From NCBI GenBank assembly GCA_934153675.1, contig CAKPFG010000016.1, forward strand, positions 1-11,649: a stretch of DNA of 11,649 nucleotides. The letters are read 5' to 3'. The DNA comes from an uncultured Bacilli bacterium (GTDB lineage: Bacteria; Bacillota_I; Bacilli_A; RF39; UBA660). The notes below the pieces were generated by a model. The model was not told where the DNA came from, did no database searches, and saw nothing but the letters and a program-made list of their open reading frames with translations. The translations under genes were made by a program, and so were the position numbers. Below, piece by piece: positions 7,212 through 11,649 of the stretch (position 1 is the stretch's first letter; each line of letters starts with the position of its first letter).

Positions 7212-7946
7212 ATGAAAATTGGTATAGTACCTAACGTTAAAATAAGTAATAATCCTTATGAATATAAATATTCATTTATTAATAGTTATTGTGAAAAGTT
7301 AATTAATAATAACGCTGTTATAATTGGCATACTATTAAACAATAACAAATTACCTTATGAAATTCTCTCTTTATGTGATGGATTTTTATTTCCTGGTGGA
7401 ATAAAATTAGAAAAATTTCATTTTGAAATATTACTATATGCCATTAAAAACAAAAAAAGAGTTCTAGGAATATGTTTAGGAATGCAAGTAATGGCTTATT
7501 TTGGAGTTTTAATTGATCTTTTAAAAAAGGATAATATGAAAATTAATATAGAAAATTTATGGAAATATTATAATACTTATAAAAACGAAAGTTTCTTTAA
7601 ATTAGAAAATATTTCAACAGATATTCATGGAAAAGAAATTATGCAAGATATGATAGAATGTAATTTAGAAAATATAAATAAACAAAGACATAATATTATA
7701 ATAAATGAAAATAGTACTTTATATAATATTTACAAAACAAAAACATTAAATGTTATTAGTTTACATTTAAAACAAGTTAAAAATTATGGCAGTATTTTTA
7801 ATGTAAGTGCTAAATCTGAAGATGGTGTTATTGAGGCTTTGGAATATTATGATAAAAATAATTTTATTTGTGGTGTACAATATCATCCTGAATTAGATGA
7901 TAATAAAATTTTTCAGTATTTTCTAAGAGATGATTTAAATGTTTAA
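7212..7946 (+). CDS. Class I glutamine amidotransferase-like hydrolase (peptidase C26 / PuuD-like)
   Basis: The product (244 aa) has the gamma-glutamyl hydrolase fold. The oxyanion-type strand FPGG sits at 60-63, the nucleophile C88 in LGICLGMQ (85-92), and the catalytic H225 and E227 in GVQYHPE (221-227). 'RHNIIINENSTLY' and 'SAKSEDGVIEALE' are further family marks. Members hydrolyse gamma-glutamyl bonds (gamma-glutamyl-GABA in PuuD), but the substrate here is unknown. Relative to PuuD, the usual 'VNSxHHQ' segment reads VISLHLKQ, so specificity may differ. A TTG at 7200 gives a longer frame, but ATG 7212 is preferred: GGGTGA precedes it and the predicted transcription start lies at about 7203. 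The end overlaps the next gene by 8 bp. Confidence 0.88.
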   Translation: MKIGIVPNVKISNNPYEYKYSFINSYCEKLINNNAVIIGILLNNNKLPYEILSLCDGFLFPGGIKLEKFHFEILLYAIKNKKRVLGICLGMQVMAYFGVLIDLLKKDNMKINIENLWKYYNTYKNESFFKLENISTDIHGKEIMQDMIECNLENINKQRHNIIINENSTLYNIYKTKTLNVISLHLKQVKNYGSIFNVSAKSEDGVIEALEYYDKNNFICGVQYHPELDDNKIFQYFLRDDLNV

Positions 7947-8871
7947 ATATTCAAATACTAATAAAAGATATTATACACTTGATTATTATTATAAAAATAA
8001 ATTTCACAGTAAAGTAGCCAAAATAAGCTTAGATGCGTCTTTTACTTGTCCTAATATCGATGGTAAAGTAGGACATAATGGTTGCATTTATTGTCTTAAC
8101 GGTAGTAGTGATTTTTTTAAAAAAGTTCCTTTATTAGATCAATTTGAAGAAAGAAAAAAAATAATGCTTAATAAATGGCCTAATAGTAAATTAATAGCAT
8201 ATTTTCAAGCCAACTCTAATACATATGCTCCTGTTTTTCTATTAAAAGAAAAATTCGAACCTATTTTGAGATTAAATAATGTTATTGGAATAAATATTGC
8301 CACCAGAGCTGATTGTATAAATAATGATGTTTTAAATTACTTAATTGATCTTAATAATAGAACCTACCTAACTATTGAATTGGGACTTCAAACAATACAC
8401 GAAAAAACAGCCAAATTTATAAATAGATGTCACAGTCTTGATTGTTTTATCGACTGTGTTAAAAAACTTAGAAAGAACCATATTAATGTTGTTGTCCATA
8501 TTATAAATGGATTACCAGGAGAAACAAAAAATATGATGCTTGAAACTGTAAAATTTTTAAACAAATTAGATATTCAAGGAATAAAAATTCACATGTTATC
8601 AGTTGTAAATGGAACAAGACTTGCAACAATATATAAAAAAAAGCCATTTAAAATTTTACAGCAACAACAATACATTAATATAGTTTGTGACCAATTAGAA
8701 CTATTAAATGAAAATATTGTAATTCACAGACTAACAGGAGATCCAATTAAAGAAACTTTAATTGAACCTAAGTGGATACTAAATAAAATTAATGTTTTAA
8801 ATGGCATTGATAAAGAAATGAAAAAACGAAATTCTTATCAGGGATGTAAAAATTCTGTTTCTAGAATATAG
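7939..8871 (+). CDS. ytqA: TIGR01212-family radical SAM protein (YtqA/MnmL-like)
   Basis: The product (310 aa) has the [4Fe-4S] motif CPNIDGKVGHNGCIYC (C37, C49, C52; CX11CX2C), a spacing characteristic of the YtqA/YhcC family rather than classic CX3CX2C. IELGLQT (146-152), HIINGLPGET (187-196) and HRLTGD (263-268) are family blocks. B. subtilis YtqA has been assigned, as MnmL, to wobble-uridine (mnm5s2U) maturation in tRNA; I recall this from the literature and the match is by family only. The partner methyltransferase (YtqB/MnmM) is not in the window. The ATG overlaps the C26 gene by 8 bp (ATGTTTAA), with AAGAGATG as SD. The last residues (KNSVSRI) and the stop are encoded by the terminator stem. 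Confidence 0.9.
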   Translation: MFKYSNTNKRYYTLDYYYKNKFHSKVAKISLDASFTCPNIDGKVGHNGCIYCLNGSSDFFKKVPLLDQFEERKKIMLNKWPNSKLIAYFQANSNTYAPVFLLKEKFEPILRLNNVIGINIATRADCINNDVLNYLIDLNNRTYLTIELGLQTIHEKTAKFINRCHSLDCFIDCVKKLRKNHINVVVHIINGLPGETKNMMLETVKFLNKLDIQGIKIHMLSVVNGTRLATIYKKKPFKILQQQQYINIVCDQLELLNENIVIHRLTGDPIKETLIEPKWILNKINVLNGIDKEMKKRNSYQGCKNSVSRI

Positions 8872-8884
8872 AAACAGAATTTTT
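8848..8884. terminator. Bidirectional terminator between ytqA and rny
   Basis: A perfect 16-bp inverted repeat (8848-8863 with 8869-8884; core ATTCTGTTTCTA / TAGAAACAGAAT, 5-nt loop) ends in T5 on both strands. It serves the convergent ytqA (plus) and rny (minus) genes. The ytqA stop codon (8869-8871) lies inside its 3' arm, so terminating ribosomes could melt it. Confidence 0.88.
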
Positions 8885-8923
8885 AATTTTAAATAAAAAA
8901 GGATTATTATAAATTTCTCATTT

Positions 8924-10474
8924 CTATTTAGCTTCCTCTACTGCTCTAGTTTCTCTTATAACAGTAACTTTTATAGTTCCAGGATATTGAAGATTATTTT
9001 CTATATCCTGCTTAATATCACGAGCAATTTTATGAGTTTTATTATCATCAATTTCATTAGGTTTAACTACTACTCTAAGTTCACGTCCTGCTTGTATTGC
9101 AAATGATTTTTCAACACCATCTATTTTGTTTGCTATTTGTTCTAATTCTTGTAATCTTTGTACATAATTTTCTAAAGAATCGTTACGAGCGCCTGGACGA
9201 GAAGCAGAAAGACTATCCGCTATCGCCACTAAAGAAGATATAATATTAGTAGCCTCTATATCACCATGATGAGATGCAATCGCATTTATAACAACATCGT
9301 TTTCCTTATATTTTTTTGCTAAAGTAGCCCCTATTTCAACATGACTACCTTCTATTTCATGGTCTACTGATTTTCCAATATCATGAAGTAAACCAGCACG
9401 TTTTGCTAAATTAACGTTTTCTCCTATTTCAGATGCCATAATTCCTGATATTGTAGCAACTTCTATAGAATGAGTAAGAGCATTTTGTCCAAAACTAGTT
9501 CGAAAATTAAGACGCCCTACAAGAGAAATAAGTTCCGGATCCATTTTAGCAATTCCTAATTTAAATAAAGCATTTTCTCCATATTCCATAATCTTAGCAT
9601 TCATATCTTTAGATACCTTATCATAAATTTCTTCAATACGAGCTGGATGTATTCTTCCATCCTTAATTAAAGTTTCTAAAGTAATCCTAGCAATTTCTCT
9701 TCTTAGCGGATCAAACGATGATAAAACAATTGTTTCTGGAGTATCATCAATTATCAAATCAACACCAGTTACAGCCTCTATAGTTCTAATATTTCTTCCT
9801 TCACGACCTATTATTCTACCTTTCATATCATCATTAGGTAAATTAACAACTGTTACAGTCTGCATTGATGCAACATCACTTGAATATTTCTGCATACATT
9901 CAACTAAAAGTGATTTTGCCTTTTTATCAGCAGTAAGCTTAGCTTCCGTTTCCCTTTCTTTTATATAGGTAGATATTTCTAAACTCATATCTTCCTTTAC
10001 TCTTTTTAAAATTAAATCTCTAGCCTTTTGTTTAGTATAACCGGATATTTGTTCTAATAAATCCAACTGTTCTTTTTTTATTTGTTCCACTTTTGATTGT
10101 TCATTTTGAATATCATTTTGTTTAATTTGCAATTTTTGTTCTTTTTCATCAAGCATATTTTCACGATTTTGTAAATTTTCATCACGTCTTTCAATACTTT
10201 CTTCACGATTAATCAATCTTTTTTCCGTATCTTTAAGTTCTAATTTTTTTTCCTTCAAATCGTTTTCTATTTCTTCTTTATACTGCTTAGCTTCCTTTTT
10301 CGCAGTTAACAATGCATTATTTTTCATATTCTCTGCATCATCATATGCATCTTTTAAAATTTTATTTGCTTGTTCTTGCTTTTTTGCATTTTTAATATTT
10401 ATAACAATAAACATTACTATAAAACCAGTAATAATTCCAACAATGAATAACAAAATGGAGATAAAATTAATCAT
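8924..10474 (-). CDS. rny: Ribonuclease Y
   Basis: The product (516 aa, the usual length) is the membrane-anchored endoribonuclease that starts mRNA decay in many Firmicutes. One transmembrane helix (about 3-26) is followed by a long Lys/Glu-rich coiled coil (about 30-200). The KH domain has GRIIGREGRNIR (219-230). The HD phosphodiesterase domain has H335 in THSIEVA, H364/D365 in LLHDIGK, H402/H403 in SHHGD and D420 in IADSLSASRPGAR. The C-terminal domain is complete. A strong GGAGGTG SD lies 6 nt before the ATG. Its neighbours show no operon; a 22-bp palindrome lies across the predicted transcription start. Confidence 0.97.
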   Translation of the reverse strand: MINFISILLFIVGIITGFIVMFIVINIKNAKKQEQANKILKDAYDDAENMKNNALLTAKKEAKQYKEEIENDLKEKKLELKDTEKRLINREESIERRDENLQNRENMLDEKEQKLQIKQNDIQNEQSKVEQIKKEQLDLLEQISGYTKQKARDLILKRVKEDMSLEISTYIKERETEAKLTADKKAKSLLVECMQKYSSDVASMQTVTVVNLPNDDMKGRIIGREGRNIRTIEAVTGVDLIIDDTPETIVLSSFDPLRREIARITLETLIKDGRIHPARIEEIYDKVSKDMNAKIMEYGENALFKLGIAKMDPELISLVGRLNFRTSFGQNALTHSIEVATISGIMASEIGENVNLAKRAGLLHDIGKSVDHEIEGSHVEIGATLAKKYKENDVVINAIASHHGDIEATNIISSLVAIADSLSASRPGARNDSLENYVQRLQELEQIANKIDGVEKSFAIQAGRELRVVVKPNEIDDNKTHKIARDIKQDIENNLQYPGTIKVTVIRETRAVEEAK

Positions 10475-10489
10475 ATAACACCTCCAAGT

Positions 10490-10511
10490 ATAGATAGTAA
10501 TTACTATCTAT
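10490..10511. promoter_or_regulatory. 22-bp perfect palindrome upstream of rny
   Basis: ATAGATAGTAA (10490-10500) is followed directly by its exact reverse complement (10501-10511). It covers the predicted start point of the rny transcript and ends 3 nt before the GGAGGTG SD region. It could be an operator for a dimeric regulator or, in RNA, a hairpin near the ribosome site. It has no T run on the minus strand, so it is not a terminator. Confidence 0.6.
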
Positions 10512-10515
10512 TACT

Positions 10516-10544
10516 AGTTTAATAAATATTAAAAAAAAAATCAA
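10516..10544 (-). promoter_or_regulatory. Putative rny promoter
   Basis: TTGATT (10544-10539) and TAAACT (10521-10516) are 17 bp apart on the minus strand, each matching 4 of 6 consensus bases. The start would be near 10509, giving a leader of about 35 nt. An A-T-rich sequence makes chance matches likely. Confidence 0.4.
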
Positions 10545-10620
10545 GATATTAGAATAAAAAGAATTCAATTTCTATCGTATAACAAAGAAAAAATATTTTT
10601 ATTTTGCAGATTTTCATATA

Positions 10621-10660
10621 TAAAATAAAACTTTCAATAACTTATAAATTATTGAAAGTT
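10621..10660 (-). terminator. Terminator of the surface-protein gene
   Basis: A perfect 12-bp inverted repeat (AACTTTCAATAA 10629-10640 with TTATTGAAAGTT 10649-10660, 8-nt loop) is followed on the minus strand by TTATTTTA. It ends transcription coming from the surface-protein gene whose stop is at 10828. On the plus strand it is followed only by CTTTT, a weaker run. Confidence 0.7.
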
Positions 10661-10730
10661 CTTTTAAATATTAGTAAGGCTACTCCCTATATTATAAATA
10701 GCAAATCACTCATCACAGCAAAGCTATCTA

Positions 10731-10756
10731 TCACAATAATTTGTGAACAAATTATT
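10731..10756. repeat. Two overlapping inverted repeats in the non-coding stretch
   Basis: TCACAA-TAAT-TTGTGA (10731-10746) and AATAATTTGT-GA-ACAAATTATT (10735-10756) share bases and cannot fold together. No T run follows either. The rest of the gene-free stretch from 10475 to 10827 holds the rny promoter region, the palindrome and the terminator listed separately. I see no gene there: neither a reverse transcriptase fragment nor a template repeat. Confidence 0.55.
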
Positions 10757-10812
10757 ATAAATTATTAAGTATCATTTACAGTATCTTTTTAGCTTTTCTA
10801 CTTTTTTAATTG

Positions 10813-10846
10813 CTGTTATCTTTTTGTTTAGATAGCAGATTTTTTT
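10813..10846. repeat. Inverted repeat across the stop codon of the surface-protein gene
   Basis: CTGTTATC (10813-10820) and GATAGCAG (10831-10838) pair over 8 positions (one G-T), with a 10-nt loop that contains the stop codon. Seven T follow on the plus strand (10840-10846), so it could terminate antisense transcription. Equally, its place at the very end of a putative DGR variable region resembles the hairpin/cruciform that DGR targets carry just after that region. Confidence 0.5.
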
Positions 10847-11649
10847 ATGGTTATAACAGGGCGCACGGAATCTTCGTATTCATACACACCGGTGCAGACC
10901 AAGGAGCCACCCACATCCCACATGCCAGAAGTGGAATCTCCCCATTGACTCATCGTCCAATACCTATAGTTACTATTATATACCCAACTTGGAGTTTCTC
11001 CATTTTGTGACATTTTTATTGTACCTTGTCCATTGTCACCATATCCTAAATTATCTATTAATTCATCATATGTTATTAATCTTGCACTATAGCCGGTTTT
11101 ATCCTCTTTTAGGTCACTTGCCTTTAGTTTATCTAATGCCCATGCATCTACTACATATTTTACTTCACTTTTTGCATAATCTGTCGTACATCCATCATAC
11201 ATCCATCCAGAACCATTATAATTATATCCACATGTTGAATTTGAATAGTATGCCATTCCTCCGTATCCATTATCATCATATGCTTTTTGATAATATGAGG
11301 CACTTGTATTACTTGTTACATACATATTAACGTGGTTATTTTCTGTTCCTACTCCGCCATATTTATTTACTTCAGCTACTGTTAATGGTTCTTCCTTTAG
11401 TAGTGTTACAGAATCACTATTCTCATCACTATTTTCTATAACATAAAAATTAATACCATTATATGTGATTTCATCGCCTATTTTATAGGATTTATAAGTT
11501 ACTTTAGTACTCCCATAGTGATACCATCCATCGCTAGTATTTTTATCTTTAACATCACTACTTCCCACTTTACATTCTGATAAGTATACACTTGAATCTT
11601 CATTTAATAAAGAAATATTACATATAACTTCTTTACCTGAGTATTCAAT
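10828..11649 (-). CDS. Surface/secreted protein, C-terminal 273 residues; putative DGR target
   Basis: The frame is open from the right edge to TAA at 10828-10830; the true start lies outside. A GTG at 11566-11568 is an internal valine. The visible part is rich in Tyr, Ser, Asn and Gly with few Cys, as in exported proteins. It contains 'YKIGDEITYNGINFYVIENSDENSD' (about residues 58-82 of the visible part) and 'VEVNKYGGVG'-like and 'AYDDNGYGGMAYY' segments. It ends with WVYNSNYRYWTMSQ, a Gly/Val/Ser-rich stretch, then SVRPVITIKKSAI. A C-terminal 'W-T-M-S ... VRPV' domain recalls FGE/C-type-lectin-like domains, including variable proteins of diversity-generating retroelements. I recall relatives in gut Bacilli with a pilin-like N-terminus, which cannot be tested here. 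Function unknown; display or ligand binding is inference. Confidence 0.8.
   Translation of the reverse strand: MEYSGKEVICNISLLNEDSSVYLSECKVGSSDVKDKNTSDGWYHYGSTKVTYKSYKIGDEITYNGINFYVIENSDENSDSVTLLKEEPLTVAEVNKYGGVGTENNHVNMYVTSNTSASYYQKAYDDNGYGGMAYYSNSTCGYNYNGSGWMYDGCTTDYAKSEVKYVVDAWALDKLKASDLKEDKTGYSARLITYDELIDNLGYGDNGQGTIKMSQNGETPSWVYNSNYRYWTMSQWGDSTSGMWDVGGSLVCTGVYEYEDSVRPVITIKKSAI
10850..10956 (-). other. Candidate DGR variable region in the 3' end of the surface-protein gene
   Basis: By hand count, 10861-10920 has 34 G+C of 60, against 15 of 60 for 11041-11100 in the same gene. In the 32 codons from 10956 to 10861, 19 end in G or C, against 6 of the 28 codons just before. Many are NNC codons (GGC, TCC, GTC, TGC, ACC, TAC), and 10894-10914 has no adenine on the coding strand. 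This is what A-to-N mutagenic copying from an AAC-rich template repeat produces. The region ends at the conserved VRPV codons, as in known DGR targets. Confidence 0.5.

Noticed and set aside
10475..10827. DGR template repeat or reverse transcriptase next to the surface gene
   Set aside because: The stretch is AT-rich throughout, contains no near-copy of 10850-10956 and no open frame of useful length.
10810..11330. Plus-strand open frames opposite the surface-protein gene
   Set aside because: They are antisense shadows, rich in His/Leu/Tyr as expected from the complement of Asn/Asp/Tyr codons, with no SD or family resemblance.
11566..11568. GTG as the start of the right-edge protein
   Set aside because: No SD precedes it and the frame stays open to the window end with protein-like sequence, so it is an internal valine.
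478..11649. Mycoplasma-type code with TGA as Trp
   Set aside because: Tryptophans in the peptidase, amidotransferase and surface genes are TGG, and no in-frame TGA is needed in any gene.
1..11649. CRISPR array or tandem repeats
   Set aside because: No regularly spaced direct repeats were seen; the only repeats are short inverted ones.

Overview
The window comes from a very AT-rich (roughly a quarter G+C), low-GC Gram-positive genome. The standard code is used (Trp is TGG; stops seen are TAA and TAG). RNase Y, a ClpC-type ATPase, a YtqA-type radical SAM enzyme, a Cse60-like small protein, a PcsB/CwlO-like M23 endopeptidase and an IS3 element with a Mollicutes/Erysipelotrichia-like OrfA together suggest a Bacilli-class gut lineage of the RF39/Erysipelotrichales kind. 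This placement is inference from family resemblance, not from a search.

Layout, left to right. The left edge (1-289) holds the 5' end of an IS3-family transposase gene on the minus strand, next to a tRNA-Cys(GCA) gene with an excellent extended -10 promoter. Then follow minus-strand genes: a Y-family DNA polymerase (dinB), an unrecognised 294-residue protein that may be a decayed zincin, a ClpC-type AAA+ unfoldase, a 56-residue Cse60-like protein, a secreted M23 peptidase with a coiled-coil N-terminus, and a YgjP-like metallopeptidase. A 73-bp divergent promoter region separates these from a plus-strand pair: a C26-type glutamine amidotransferase-like hydrolase and a YtqA/MnmL-like radical SAM protein, overlapping by 8 bp. 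The pair converges on rny (RNase Y, minus strand) across a shared bidirectional terminator whose stem contains the end of the radical SAM gene. Upstream of rny lie a 22-bp perfect palindrome, a terminator and other inverted repeats. The right edge is filled by the 3' part of a secreted/surface protein gene on the minus strand, cut by the window end.

The most interesting object is that last gene. Its C-terminal end (about 10850-10956) is a sharp island of about 50-57 % G+C, depleted of adenine on the coding strand and rich in NNC/NNG codons. It encodes the segment leading into a conserved VRPV motif, and a small inverted repeat overlaps the stop codon. This is the expected pattern for the variable region of a diversity-generating retroelement (DGR) target with a C-type-lectin/FGE-like fold. 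No reverse transcriptase or template repeat is visible here, so it would be a remote or trans-served target.

A second theme is compact regulation. Several genes (dinB, the ygjP-like gene, the C26 gene, the 294-residue gene) have a TGnTATAAT-like element only 15-21 nt before the start codon, predicting leaders of about 9-15 nt. Two genes (IS3 orfA and cse60) have their Shine-Dalgarno buried in the 3' arm of a terminator-like hairpin, which would silence translation from read-through transcripts.
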